From Adiantum capillus-veneris (taxonomy: Eukaryota > Streptophyta > Polypodiopsida > Polypodiales > Pteridaceae), in contig CM043971.1 of assembly GCA_014529385.2 (NCBI GenBank), positions 85,368,340 through 85,432,339 on the forward strand: DNA of 64,000 nucleotides. Direction: 5' to 3'. How positions within the stretch are numbered: the first letter of the stretch is position 1; each line of letters begins with the position of its first letter. Shown piece by piece: positions 1-11,419 of the stretch. Made by a program: the position numbers and the translations under genes. The notes beneath the pieces are model-generated. The model saw nothing but the letters and a program-made list of their open reading frames with translations, did no database searches and was not told the origin of the DNA.

Positions 1-414
1 ATTAGTTTTTCATAGCATTTTTTTTTTGCAAGAAATTACGCACTACAAATGTTTTAAAATGAGGTTAAACTACAAGATGCCTATGAGTTTGAACCCTTGA
101 AAAATGCTTAGTTGATGGGTATTGACCTATAGATACATTATACACCTTAGGTATTGTCCCATAACCTCATCATGTTAATGAAAGACGCTTGGAAAGACCA
201 AATTTTTTCTATTTGTCAGCATTTTCAATATTTTTGTGTTTTGATTATAACAAAAATCTAGTCTCATAACTAGGTTATGAAGCTCAATTTCTTGCTATAA
301 TAAGTTTTTTTCTATCCATACACCTTGAAATCTATGCAAAATCTTATTTTGATGAGAAGTTATATTCAATTTATAAAATTTTTGTTAAAATTGCACTAAA
401 TTTCTATGATTTTT
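1..414. other. AT-rich flank, no gene seen
   Basis: This AT-rich sequence lies outside the first copia element and I see no coding signal in it. It ends in a run of T. The last five bases (410-414, ttttt) match the five bases after the element (11187-11191), so it is the left side of that element's insertion site. Confidence 0.6.
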
Positions 415-638
415 TGTTACCATATACATGTGGTAGTGATGTGTATGAACACACTAGGACCGCCGGGGCATTTTTTCCCTCTTTAGGAGGTTCTTTCCCC
501 CATTTGTATATACGCCCATCACTCTAGGGCTATCTATCTTTCCATTGCACACTAAGTAATATACTCTCTATTGTGTGCCTTGAGCTTCCTTCATATTCTC
601 CAAGCTGTGTGTGTTTCTCTACAACCTTAATTCCAACA
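415..638 (+). repeat. 5' LTR of copia A1
   Basis: Starts TGTTACCATATACATG and ends TTCCAACA. It matches 10960-11186 over its full length, apart from scattered substitutions and a small indel near 505-520. The primer-binding site follows immediately. The same LTR family recurs on the minus strand at 28064-28286 and, split, at 30562-30728 plus 51987-52042. Confidence 0.9.
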
Positions 639-657
639 ATTGGTATCAGAGCAGGTT
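639..657 (+). other. Primer-binding site (initiator-Met tRNA type)
   Basis: ATTGGTATCAGAGCAGGTT directly follows the LTR. TGGTATCAGAGC is the usual plant copia PBS, complementary to the 3' end of initiator methionine tRNA, and sets where minus-strand DNA synthesis starts. It also fixes the LTR end at 638. Confidence 0.88.
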
Positions 658-1000
658 GTGTCCTCCCGGGCTTAGTCGCTAGTTGCTCCAGTATACTCCT
701 GCTCATTTTCTCTAATATCAGTGAGCTTTGGCGAGCGTTCGCAGGTCGACAAATATTTCGAGAGAGCTCGTAGAGTTTGGTCTACTCAGATTTCTGATTT
801 GGGCTCATTTCGGCCTTCGTTTCCACTATAGGTAGTAGTGCAAAGGCTATTTCGTCATTTTGTGTAGAATTTCTGTCAGTATCGTTTTCTGCATAACAGG
901 TGCCTTATAGTCTTCTATGGTTTGTGCTATATAGCACGTGTTGTTCCCGCTCTATTTCTCCTATTTTCGGGCAGTTTTCACATCAGGTGCAACATTTACC

Positions 1001-3060
1001 ATGGCTGACAACAACAACACAGATGTGCTCAAGATGTTTGCTACTGAGGACCTGTTGGATGGGGACAACTACCCTATGTGGGCTTATATGATGCAACATG
1101 TTCTTGTGTCAAAGGGCGTCGAGAACATTGTGCAGGGCATTGATGTACGTCCTGGTTCTCAGGATGTAGGCTATGTTGAGGATGTTGCAGGTCTTGCTGC
1201 AAGGATTGCTGCTGTTAGAGTTGTTTTGCCTACGGCAGAACAAGCTCATTGGGATGTTAAGGATGTGCAAGCTCGTGCATTGATTGTGTTGTCTCTGAAG
1301 CGCACCATTGTTCCTCATATCCGTTCAACAAAATCTGCAAAACAGGCTTGGGATATTTTGGCTAGTCTTTATGCAAGTCGCAATGAGGCTAAAATTGCTT
1401 TGCTGCTAAATAGCTGGAGTTGAAGATTATGCATGAGGAAGATGATATGGACACTTTCCTTGCTAGTGTCAAGGATATAAATGAGCAATTTATTTATGTA
1501 GGTGAAGTCATTTCAGACAGTTCCCTTGTGCAGACTGTTCTTGATGTCTTAGCAGATTCCTACCATACTTTTGTTAGTACTTGGAGACTGATGACCCAAG
1601 GAAATCCTAAAGTTGTCAAGTTTGATGCATTATACACATTGCTATTGCAAGAGTCACTTTCTAGAAAAAATAGGACTATGCAGCGTGCAATTGAACAGGA
1701 TTTTATTGCTTCTCATAGAAAGGGTGGTAACAGTAATGCAGCCACTTCTTATGGTTCTGCTGCGAGTGGAAAAAATTTTGTTCCTAATGCTTCTGCTGGC
1801 AGCAATTTGTTTGGAAATTCTAGTGATAAGGGCAAAAAGAAGATGCGTTGCCATTATTGTAAAGCTAATGATCACTTGATCAAGTCATGTCCTAAGTTGA
1901 AGGCCAAAGAGCTAAGAAGAAAGAGGGTGGTTCCACTGCAAATGCTGGTTACACTACAAATGCAGCCATTGTTGAGTCTTCTATGAAAGGAAACTTTAAT
2001 GATGATGTTGACCCAGAATGGGCTTTTAGCGCAGAGTGCACTTACAATCCTGCTATCCATGATTCATATGGGTGGTATTTAGACAGTGGTGCTACAAAGC
2101 ACATTACCTCACATCGTGAATTGTTTACCTCTCTCGAGTCTGTCCCTCATGGGAATTCAGTCACTTTTGCCAACAATGCCTCTTATCCGGTTCAGGGAGT
2201 TGGAAAGATTGTGCTTACTACTACAAATGGCAGTTCCTTCACACTTGTTGATGCACTTTACGTACCTGGGATCAAGAGGAATCTCTTGTCTATATCCACA
2301 CTTGCTAGACTTGGACTTGTAGTCAAATTTGTGGATGAGAGATGTACAGTTCATGATCTCGGTTTTGGTGATGAAATTGTTGCATCTGGCCTTTTGTGTC
2401 GTGGGTCGTATAAGCTCACTTTGTATGACAAGTGTGGACAAAATTTTGCAAATGTTGTTGCAGATTCAAGGGCTATTTCAGATGCAAAACTTTGGCATGC
2501 ACGTTTTGGTCATCTGAATTTTGTCAGTTTGCTGTGTTTGCAGAAATGTGATATGGTTGCTTCTTTGCCGCCTCTTGAAGCACCTGTCAAACATGTTTGT
2601 GAAGGCTGTATTTTGGGTAAGATGCAGCATTCTAAGTTTCCAAAGGATGGTTCAATTCGGGCCACATGCAGGTTGCATCTTGTGCATAGTGATGTTTGTG
2701 GGCCCATGCAAACTCCGTCCTTGGGCAATTACCTGTACTTTGTGACTTTCATTGATGATTACTCCAGGCATGCATGGGTATTTCCGCTTAAAGAGAAGTC
2801 CGAAGTTTTTATGTGGTTCAAACAATTTCTCGCTATGGTTGAAAATCTCTCGAAATGTACTATGGGCACCCTCCATTCCAATTGAGGAGGGGAGGTCTCA
2901 TGAATTTAATGCATTTCTGGTGAGTCGTGGGATAAAACACCAATGTACAATGCCTTATACACCTCAGCAAAATGGTGTTGCTGAGAGGAAAAACAGGTCA
3001 CTTACGGAAATGGCACGGTGTATGGTCAAAAGTCAAGCTTTGCCGCATTCTTTTTGGCTT
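1001..3060 (+). pseudogene. Copia A1 gag-protease-integrase, 5' part, broken
   Basis: The start is the ATG at 1001 (MADNNNTDVLKMF), which opens a copia gag. A frameshift near 1415-1425 splits gag. A CCHC zinc knuckle (CHYCKANDHLIKSC) lies at about 1845-1890, and the protease motif DSGA at 2082-2093 (WYLDSGATKH). The pre-integrase zinc-binding region (LWHARFGH ... CEGCILGK) and the integrase core (HSDVCGP, DDYSRHAW) follow. At about 2875-2886 the second catalytic Asp context reads HSN followed by a TGA stop, where the family has an Asp. The catalytic Glu region (NGVAERKNR) is still present. Coding similarity stops at 3060 after SFWL, where the inserted N1 sequence begins. Confidence 0.88.
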
Positions 3061-3071
3061 GTAGTCGACCC

Positions 3072-4973
3072 TCTAGCTTTGAATAAGCGGTCACTATTGC
3101 CCAAAGCAAGTTTCACAAGTACTTCTACCTCAAAAATGGTTTCCATCATGCTGGAAGAACCAATCATCATGAAAGTGTTTATATCAAGGAGTCATCTCCT
3201 TTGCCATACTTGTCTCCTTCTACTCCGACAAGTGTTGAAGAAGTTACTTACATGCCAACTGATTATTCAAGTGCTAAAGTGTGTGGCCAAGATTCAAATG
3301 TGGAATCTCTTTCTTCTACCTTTATCACAAGCATGCAAAAATCGACACAAGATATCTCAAATGGCATTGATGATTCAATAATGCACACATCCAACCTTTT
3401 GGAAGAGGATCAATTTCTAGTCCAAGCAGACGAAGCTTTTGTGCAACATGACTCTATGGAGAATGAAGACCTTGAAGGTAACCTTGATCTTATGGAATGT
3501 TCTGAGAGTGTATCTTGTCTAAAAGAAGAGAGTGAAGAAGAAGATGAAATCATAGGTGGGGAGATCATAGACCACATTGATCATAAAGAGATGATTGTGT
3601 ACATGGAATGCCAACTCCAAAACAAAGTAGAAGAGTGCGAGTTGAATCCATGTGAGGATAATCTTCAAGAAGTGTTTGAGGATGTTGAAAAGCATTGGTA
3701 TGACCCATGTATGTTAAGCGTGGAGGAACCTATCATCCAAGAAGCCAAAGTTTTCACAAAATCAGACAGTAATCCATCAACCTTTGAGGTGGTACAATGT
3801 GAGGAGTTACAACCTTGTCAAAGGGGGGGCTTAGAAGGGGATGAAGAACATGGGAGAGTAGTGAAAAATAAAATCATAAAAGGAAACTGCCAGAAGGGTA
3901 TCATTTTCTCCAATGGTGTTTTAGTGGGTGGCTCTTCATTCATGGGACAATCTCTTAGCAAGAAACTCCAAGCTTTTGAAGCCCCAATCATCTTCACATT
4001 GGGTTTCACCTCTTCAAAGTCAACTTCTCCTCTCTTCACATATACTTTTCATCGGGGGCACCATACCTTCTTAAGTGGAAGAGGACATGAATACTTGGTG
4101 ATGAAAGGATGTTTCCAAACCTTCTTCATTTGGTTCTTTGGTGTATGGAGGTCGCACATTGTGATGCTTCTGGTCTTCATCATATATGAAAAACTTGTTG
4201 ATTGCTACATGTGGATATTTCATCAATCAGTGCTAAAATCTATTCTCTTCCAATGTGTTGGAAGCAATAGAAACCTTCGTCTATTATCTACTTATGTGGT
4301 AAACTATTTGCAATATCTTCCAATAGCGTTTGGAAGCATGGATCAAGCTTTCATAAATCATGAAGGTCATAGAATTTTTGACTTGATGAGCCTACCCAGG
4401 TTGAATGAATTTTATGAGCTACAGTTCAGGAATTTGCTCATACCAGCTCTTGAAGATCGTAGCAGATACATCAACTTTACACAGGAGGAAGAGCAACCAA
4501 TCTTTTATATCACATTCATAGTGATAGATGCAATGATGGACAACAATAAAATCTACAAGTTTCTTCAACCGAAATCAGTAAGTGATTCCATACCATACAT
4601 CTCTCTTTGGGAAAGATATTTCAAGATCTTTGATCCTGGGGGGTGCTTATGGAAACTTTCTCAATGGAGGAGGTTTACTCAGTCACTTCATTACATCTTG
4701 CTATTGGCTCTGAGAACCTTTCATATCACACAAGGTTTTTTATTCATACAACAAAGGTTCTTCAAAGATGAGAGCATACAAAGACAGACGTTACACAATC
4801 TACATGTTGTATGGTCGGATAAATGGTACATGAATGTACCATTATCTAAGGGGGGTGCTAATGATAGCCGTTTTTCAGCTTTCCATAATTGCCATAGTAA
4901 GCTATCTCACCCTATCAAATCACTCAAACATTTTGGTTATCCCTACCATTTCACTGTACATAGGCGTGTGTGA
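3072..4973 (+). pseudogene. N1 ORF, copy A: 3' portion of gag plus unknown region, 5'-truncated
   Basis: An open frame runs about 590 codons from 3201 to the stop at 4973. It continues the same protein seen downstream at 7670-9909 but lacks the gag N-terminus. Visible parts are a Ser/Thr-rich stretch (SPSTPTSVEE), a strongly acidic segment around 3530-3570 (EESEEEDE), a hydrophobic stretch around 4150-4250, and a basic/aromatic C-terminus (VWSDKWYMNVPLSKGG). The frame reads through the polypurine tract and ends inside the LTR. I recognise no domain after gag. This copy has no internal stop, whereas copy B has a frameshift and a stop, so it shows the original frame better. Confidence 0.6.
4848..4855 (+). 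other. Polypurine tract of N1
   Basis: AAGGGGGG immediately precedes TGCTAATGATAGCC, the LTR start. The same junction occurs at about 9893-9903 with a longer G-run. A polypurine tract is the plus-strand primer site in LTR elements and fixes the LTR start at 4856. Confidence 0.72.
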
Positions 4974-7363
4974 GTTAGGGGACTTCTCCATATTTTCTTA
5001 AAAACCCTCAATTAGCTAGTCACTGGGCTAGTTGAGCCAAAAATAAATAAAGCAATATAAGTATATTATGGCCCATTTGTGTGTAAATATTTTATTGTAT
5101 ATAGGGCCTAAATAAAATGATTTTTTATAATTATTTTGGTATTTATTTAAATATTTATACTTAGGTGTGTGTTATTTATGCTATGTACATTGACTCACCA
5201 TTACCATATTTTTTCTTACCATTTTGCATACTCTTTATTCCATATAAAAATAATTTCATGCAAGCTTGTCTTATTTTTGGTGTAACTCCATCCCAATAAA
5301 AATCCAAAAAAATTAGTTTTATTTATGTGTATATTTTTTCACTATTGTCATTTTTTCCTTCCTACATCTATTCTCTATTACTCTCATAAATTAGACCACC
5401 AAAAATATTCATCTTTTTATGGTAGACTTATAATGAGAGAGATTTATTTTGACCCCTTTATATTTTTTTCACCTATATTATTTATATTTGACATGTACAT
5501 ATTTTTTTAGACCCCTCAATATTTGATTTTCTTAGTTGTACTATTCATTTATATCATGATCTCAATAATATCTTCAATTATAGACCTACCAAATAAGGTC
5601 AAGGGTATGTGGCATGCATGCATGCACCATGGGGAGCTCACTCTTGGAGGTATTCAAAAGAATCATCCAAAGAAGGACCTCACAAGGACCTTGTGCAGTG
5701 GAAAAAACAGTCAGTTTTGTTGAATTTTTAAAGATCACATGCTCCCCGAATTTGAAAAGGTGATACAAACAAAAGTTGTAGCTCCTGAGTTGAACTTTCA
5801 CCTCAAATTGTTTCATATTTTTTTGAGCTACGAGCTGTGAGCTATGATTTTATTGGTGGACCCCAGTTTGCCCATGCTATGCAGCCACACTCCCTCTTCC
5901 ACTTTATCATTTTCCTCTTTCACACACACTCCTCCCTCTCCTTCCCACTCCCAAACCTGCAACTCCCATGTCCTAATTCACCCTCTTCACCATTGCCACA
6001 TCTCTCACACCTCCATAGCCTTCATCCTCCATTTCTACACCCTATGTGTCCCCCTTTCTCTCTACATATATGTCCATATTACCATACTCTCTTCAGCTTT
6101 GTAAAGAACTTCAAAAAATCAGCAAAAATCCCAGGATAACCTCTGCAAATGAAGGCTTTTATCATGAATTTTCCAAGGTTTGAAGATAACATAGCTTCAT
6201 CGACACGCGCTGCTTCGCCATGTTGATCGCTTCTTCTTCCGGTGTTGTAAAGAGGTGAATGTCAACTTCTCCAAAGCTTCAACCTCTCTTTACAAGCTCA
6301 TCCCTTCTCTAACTTTTCTCATCATATATCTCACCATTTGGTGAATGATTTTGTAAATATTTTTAAGTGATAATTACTAACTACTAACCACTAACCTTAT
6401 TGTAAAATGCACCCTCTACTAGAGTAGGCACTCCCCAATTATTCACTCAATCCTCTCTCCTTTCATCCTCAATAATTCTCTTCCCTTGAGCCCATATCCA
6501 TGTGACTCAAAGGACAAGAGAGACCCACCCTCATTAAAAAAAAAATATATGCATAATCTTTTATTCCTTCAAATAAACTTGATTAGGCCTAATCCTAATC
6601 GGGGCTTCTAAAACCTATAAATAGAGCCCTTCTCTCCCTTGTAAAACATCACATGATCACACTACACCACACCATTCTCAACACAACACACCACTCTTCA
6701 AGCCTAGTTGTGTAGAGTGTGCCATACTCTTCACCACACTTGTAGCCTACTCTTGTGCATAAATAAAATTTATAGTTTTGGGTGCAATTGAATGGTGCAA
6801 CTACCACTCTTCTCTCCAAATTGACTTGATAAGTTGGCTCATCAGGTGGTTGAAGGTATATTTTCCTTGAAGTTTGTTGTGTCATTTCATGCTTGGTGGT
6901 TTGAGGGCTTGTTGAATTGTTTGCCTAAAAGGTAAATTGTAAGAGGGTGCTCGGTGAGAGGGCTCTCGTGACCCTAAGATAATTTGTGTATTGGCAACAA
7001 GGTCAAGTTTTGTGTTGTCTCTCTATTTCTCATCAAGCTTTGTGTGCATCTAGTCTTTAAGGTTAAGACTGAGTTGCTCAAGTTGATTTGTGCTCTTTAC
7101 CGCTCTCTGGCGTGGTGAATGTTTGTGTTTGGTGTGTGTGGATATCTTGCATTCCCCTCTCTTTGTGCATTTGAGTACAAGGAGATATCATGTGCGTCCT
7201 AGTTCACATCTACAACTAGGTGGTGCCCCTTTTCTTGTTTTGTTTCTGGTTGTGGGTTGTTGTTGTCTCTGATTGTGCTTGCCCCAGCCCCAATTGAGCA
7301 GCACGGGAGCCTCCAAGGGTGTTTAGAGGCCGCTCTTCTTGTTGCCCGCCCCGGACCGCCTCA
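4856..7363 (+). repeat. Complete LTR of N1 (about 2.5 kb)
   Basis: Bounded by the polypurine tract on the left (TGCTAATGATAG) and by ACCGCCTCA plus a PBS-like sequence on the right, giving TG...CA ends. It holds a good TATA box (6616-6624), with an expected transcription start near 6650, so R-U5 would be about 700 bp. The T-rich and pyrimidine-rich interior has no long coding frame. Only one full copy exists here; the second (from 9904) is cut after ~160 bp, so the ends rest on the PPT and PBS rather than on a paired LTR. Confidence 0.7.
6616..6624 (+). promoter_or_regulatory. TATA box in N1 LTR
   Basis: TATAAATAG within CCTATAAATAGAGCCC is a near-perfect plant TATA box. Its place, about 750 bp before the LTR end, is where an LTR promoter (end of U3) would lie. 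Transcription would start about 25-32 bp downstream. Confidence 0.62.
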
Positions 7364-7366
7364 AAT

Positions 7367-7385
7367 TGGTGCCCCCACTGAGGAC
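7367..7385 (+). other. Probable primer-binding site of N1
   Basis: TGGTGCCCCCACTGAGGAC lies three bases after the LTR end. The TGG start is typical of a tRNA-complementary PBS. I could not assign the tRNA. The tandem array further on has a similar TGGTGCCCC at the same place in its own structure. Confidence 0.5.
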
Positions 7386-7669
7386 TGACTTTGTGCTTAT
7401 TGTTGTTGTATTGCATGAATGCTTGAATTTAGCATACTCAAGAAGATTATATGAATCATGAAAACTTGTATGACTGAGTTTAATTTCAATCCAACAAAAA
7501 TTGATCTAGAATATGGTTTGGATTAGCATAACATAAGAAAGGAAAAAACATTTTCACATAAGGATCTAGCATTCATTAGACCTTTCAAAACTTTGTGTAG
7601 TTAGTTGATGTCATGAGAGAAAATGATTGTTTGGAACTAATCTTTGTGTGGTTCTAGCATTGAGAGACT

Positions 7670-9909
7670 ATGACACGCTATACCTTTGATGATATCCCAA
7701 TCTTCTTCGGAAATCTAGAAGAAGATGTTGATGATTTTCTTGCTGATTTTAGAATGGTTTGTTGTATCCTTGGTAAAAGGGATGACATTGAAAAAGGGGA
7801 TTTTCTATTGCTATGCCTTAGAGGAAACGCTGAGCAATGGTTTTGGAGTATGTCTTCTCAGATTGAAGATGGGTATACCCAAATTTCCAAAGCTTTGAAG
7901 ACCAGATTCTCTAAATTTTCAACAACGGAGAAAGCATGGGCTTCATTAGGGAGCCTTCAACAACATGGTGAAGACTACTACGCTTATGAGGATATTTTTT
8001 CTCGTCAATGGGGAGGATATGGATTTAGTTCTACATTTCCAGATTCTGTAAAAATGGAGCAATTTATTTCGGGTTTGTCTCCTTTCCTAAAGACTAAGGT
8101 TACTTGTAGTGAACCCTTAACCTTTGAAGAAGCGGTCACTATTGCCCGAAGGAAGTTTCACAAGTACTTCTACATCAAAAATGGTTTCCATCATGCTGGA
8201 AGAACCAACCATCATGAAAGTGTTTATATCAAGGAGTCATCTCCTTTGCCATACTTGTCTCCTTCTACTCCGACAAGTGTTGAAGAAGTTACTTACATGC
8301 CAACTGATTATTCAAGTGCTAAAGTGTGTGGCCAAGATTCAAAAGTGGAATCTCTTTCTTCTACCTTTATCACAAGCATGCAAAAATCGACACAAGATAT
8401 CTCAAATGGCATTGATGATTCAATAATGCATACATCCAACCTTTTGGAAGAGGATCAATTTCTAGTCCAAGCAGACGAAGCTTTTATGCAACATGACTCT
8501 ATGGAGAATGAAGACCTTGAAGGTAACCTTGATCTTATGGAATGTTCTGAAAGTGTATCTTGTCTAAAAGAAGAGAGTGAAGAAGAAGATGAAATCATAG
8601 GTGGGGAGATCATAGACCACATTGATCATAAAGAGATGATTGTGTACATGGAATGCCAACTCCAAAACAAAGTAGAAGAGTGCAAGTTGAATCCATGTGA
8701 GGATAATCTTCAAGAAGTGTTTGAGGATGTTGAAAAGCATTGTATGACCCATGTATGTTAAGCATGGAGGAACCTATCATCCAAGAAGCCAAAGCTTTCA
8801 CAAAATCAGACAGTAATCCATCAACCTTTGAGATGGTACAATGTGAGGAGTTACAACATTGTCAAAGGGGGGGCTTAGAAGGGGATGAAGAACATGGGAG
8901 AGTAGTGAAAAATAAAATCATAAAAGGAAACTGTCATAAGGGTATCATTTTCTCCAATGGTGTTTTAGTGGGTGGCTCTTCATTCATGGGACAATCTCTT
9001 AGCAAGAAAATCCAAGCTTTTGAAGTCCCAATCATCTTCACATTGGGTTTCACCTCTTCAAAGTCAACTTCTCCTCTCTTCACATATACCTTTCATCAGG
9101 GGCACCATACCTTCTTAAGTGGAAGAGGACATGAATACTTGGTGATGAAAGGATGTTTCCAAACCTTCTTCATTTGGTTATTTGGTGTATGGAGGTCGCA
9201 CATTGTGATGCTTCTGGTCTTCATCATAGATGAAAAACTTGTTGATTGCTACATGTAGATATTTCATCAATCAGTGCTAAACTCTATTCTCTTCCAATGT
9301 GTTGAAAGCAATAGAAACCTTCCTCTATTATCTACGTATGTGGTAAACTATTTGCAATATCTTTCAATAGCGGTTGGAAGCATGGATCAAGCTTTCATAA
9401 ATCATGAAGGTCATAGAATTTTTTACTTGATGAGCCTACCCAGGTTGAATGAATTTTATGAGCTACAGTTCAGGAATTTGCTCATACCAGCTCTTGAAGA
9501 TCGTAGCAGATACATCAACTTTACACAGGAGGAAGAGCAACCAATCTTTTATATCACATTCATAGTGATAGATGCAATGATGGACAACAATAAAATCTAC
9601 AAGTTTCTTCAACCGAAATCAGTAAGTGATTCCATACCATACATCTCTCTTTGGGAAAGATATTTCAAGATCTTTGATCCTGGGGGGTTCTTATGGAAAC
9701 TTTCTCAATGGAGGAGGTTTAGTCAGTCACTTCATTACATCTTGCTATTGGCTCTGAGAACCTTTCATATCACACAAGGTTTTTTATTCATACAACAAAG
9801 GTTCTTCAAAGATGAGAGTAGACAAAGACAGACGTTACACAATCTACATGTTGTATGGTCGGATAAATGGTACATGAATGTACCATTATCTAAGGGGGGG
9901 GGGTGCTAA
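7670..9909 (+). pseudogene. N1 ORF, copy B: gag domain plus unknown C-terminal region
   Basis: The ATG at 7670 starts MTRYTFDDIPIFFG, followed by a retrotransposon gag domain over roughly the first 160 residues (FLADFRMVCCILG, LCLRGNAEQWFW, QFISGLSPFLKTKV, TFEEAVTIARRKF). No CCHC knuckle is seen. The frame then enters the acidic and unknown region shared with copy A. It is broken by a 1-base deletion near 8742 (GCATTGTATGACC against GCATTGGTATGACC in copy A) and by a TGG-to-TAG change at 9256-9258, and ends at 9909. The intact protein would have had about 760 residues. Gag packages element RNA into particles; the role of the rest is unknown. Confidence 0.7.
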
Positions 9910-10066
9910 TGATAGCCGTTTTTTGGCTTTCCATAATTGCCATAGTAAGCTATCTCACCCTATCAAATCACTCAAACATTTTGGTTATCCCTACTATTTC
10001 ACTGTACATAGGCGTGTGTGAGTTAGGGGACTTCTCCATATTTTCTTAAAATCCCTCAATTAGCTT
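9904..10066 (+). repeat. Truncated start of a second N1 LTR
   Basis: TGCTAATGATAGCC follows a run of ten G and matches 4856-5017, then stops at AATTAGCT, where copia sequence resumes (GTATTGCCTTGTGTC). It proves that 4856 is an LTR start and marks the right end of the N1 insertion. Confidence 0.8.
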
Positions 10067-10884
10067 GTATTGCCTTGTGTCAGAAAAGTTACATAGAGAC
10101 ATTTCTATGTAAGTTTGGACCTGAGGATTGCAAACCTATTGCCACTCCCATGGAAACAGGTTTGAAGTTGAGTCTACATGATGCTGGCGATCCTTCTGAT
10201 GTCACTCTTTATCAAACTGCTATTGGCTGCCTCATTTATGTATGAAACACGAGGCCAGATACTTAGTTTGCAGTCTCACAAGTCAGCAGATTCATGCATA
10301 GCCCAGGGTCTAAGCATTGGTAGGCTGTCAAGAGGATTTTCTGCTACCTTAGTGGCACTTTACACCTTGGCTTGTTTGATCCCAAGGGGGGATCATTGTT
10401 GTCTCCAGACTTACATGATTTTTCCGACTCAGATTGGGCTGGTTGTTTTGACACGCGAGTGTCCACAAGTGGTTTTTGTTTCATGCTTGGCAGTTCATGT
10501 ATGTCATGGTTGAGCAAGAAGAAACCTACTGTGGCCACTTCGATTTGTGAGGCTGAGTACGGGGTAGTCTTTACAGATACAGTTGAGTGTGTATGGCTCA
10601 GATGCCTTATGGTTGATTTGGGTGTTGGACAAGACACTACCAACACTATCTTCACTGACAGTCAGAGCGCATTGGCAGTTGCGAGGAACCCAGTTTTTCA
10701 TGCTCACACAAAGCACATTGAGGTGCATTACCACTATGTCAGGGAGAGGCTCTCATCAGGAGAGATCATCTTGGCTTATGTGCCAACACAGGACAACCTT
10801 GCAGATCTTTTCACAAAGGCATTGTCTCGTGAGAAGCTTGAAGCTTTCCGCAAAGCTTTGGGCTTACTCCCCTTTGTGGACTGA
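10066..10884 (+). pseudogene. Copia A1 end of reverse transcriptase and RNase H
   Basis: The copia frame resumes in the connection after the reverse transcriptase (GPEDCKPIATPME, then a broken YQTAIGCLIYV). An open RNase H stretch of 170 codons follows from 10372 to the stop at 10884. RNase H marks are DFSDSDWAG, CEAEYGVVF, FTDSQSALAVARNP, HIEVHYHYVRE and the terminal DLFTKAL. It removes the RNA strand during reverse transcription. The upstream frame has stops and shifts. The same region is present on the minus strand in copy A2 (28362-30560). Confidence 0.85.
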
Positions 10885-10948
10885 TCATGTCCTCAGGGAA
10901 TGGAACTTCCCTTTACTCATGTGCCAGCTCTCATTCAACGCATCACTC

Positions 10949-11186
10949 CAGGGGGGATTTGTTACCATATACATGTGGTAGTGATGTGTGTGAGCATACT
11001 AGGACCGCCGGGGCATTTTTTCCCTCTTTAGGAGGTTTTTCCCCCCGTGCATTGTATATATGCCCATCACTCTAGGGCTATCTATCTTTCCATTGCACAC
11101 TAAGTAATACACTCTCTATTGTGTGCCTTGAGCCTCCTTCATCTTCTCCAAGCTGTGTGCATTTCTCTGCAACCCTAATTCCAACA
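10949..11186 (+). repeat. Polypurine tract and 3' LTR of copia A1
   Basis: CAGGGGGGATT (10949-10959) is the polypurine tract. The LTR runs 10960-11186, TGTTACC...CCAACA, matching 415-638. The following ttttt (11187-11191) matches the five bases before the 5' LTR. Confidence 0.88.
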
Positions 11187-11419
11187 TTTTTCATCTTAAA
11201 ACTTATCATTATAATCTTAACTTGGTATTAATTTTGGCAAAAGTAAAATTTGGCTATGTTCTTGACCTCATAGCTGACCTAAGATATGAATGTGACCTAT
11301 GATTTTTTTTTCTAGATTCACCAAATAATTATGACAAGTTGCTAGAAAAACAGGACACTTTAGTGTCTCACGACATTTGAGTGTCCGATTTCAGAACTAG
11401 TGTTAAAGGAGAACAAGAT
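11187..11419. other. Flank between copia A1 and gypsy remnant
   Basis: AT-rich sequence with no readable gene. It holds the right copy of the target duplication and a short inverted motif (GGACACTTTAGTGTC near 11352). Confidence 0.5.

Larger units (their letters stand above)
3058..5017 (+). repeat. Direct repeat copy 1 of N1 (matches 8103-10065)
   Basis: Alignable base for base to 8103-10065 at roughly 97% by eye. Differences include single-base indels (at 3696 versus 8742, and the G-run before the LTR). The similarity ends at CCTCAATTAGCT in both copies. Copy 1 continues into the rest of the N1 LTR, while copy 2 falls back into copia sequence. Confidence 0.88.
3058..10066 (+). mobile_element. 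Gag-only LTR element N1, head-to-tail 1.4-copy insertion in A1
   Basis: This block is foreign to the copia. Its layout is internal part (3058-4855), complete LTR (4856-7363), complete internal region (7364-9903), and the first ~160 bp of another LTR (9904-10066). The first and last ~1.96 kb (3058-5017 and 8103-10065) are near-identical direct repeats offset by about 5,045 bp, the length of one LTR plus one internal region. The only protein it encodes is a gag followed by a long unknown region; no protease, reverse transcriptase or integrase is visible. That fits the class of non-autonomous terminal-repeat elements carrying only GAG. The left junction shares a few bases (ctt) with the copia. 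Confidence 0.75.
415..11186 (+). mobile_element. Ty1/copia LTR retrotransposon A1, composite and broken
   Basis: The copia order gag, protease and integrase on the left and RNase H on the right lies between two direct LTRs (415-638 and 10960-11186). Both start TGTTACC and end CCAACA, and differ by roughly 6% by eye. A 5-bp duplication ttttt flanks the element, which is weak because it is a homopolymer. An initiator-Met PBS follows the 5' LTR and a G-rich polypurine tract precedes the 3' LTR. The integrase C-terminus and most of the reverse transcriptase are missing; 3058-10066 is filled instead by a foreign gag-only element. It therefore cannot be autonomous. Confidence 0.9.

Noticed and set aside
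3058-10065. The 1.96-kb direct repeats (3058-5017 and 8103-10065) as a pair of LTRs
   Set aside because: The gag frame runs unbroken into the second repeat, and a PPT/LTR junction lies inside each repeat. They are internal region plus LTR start, not LTRs.
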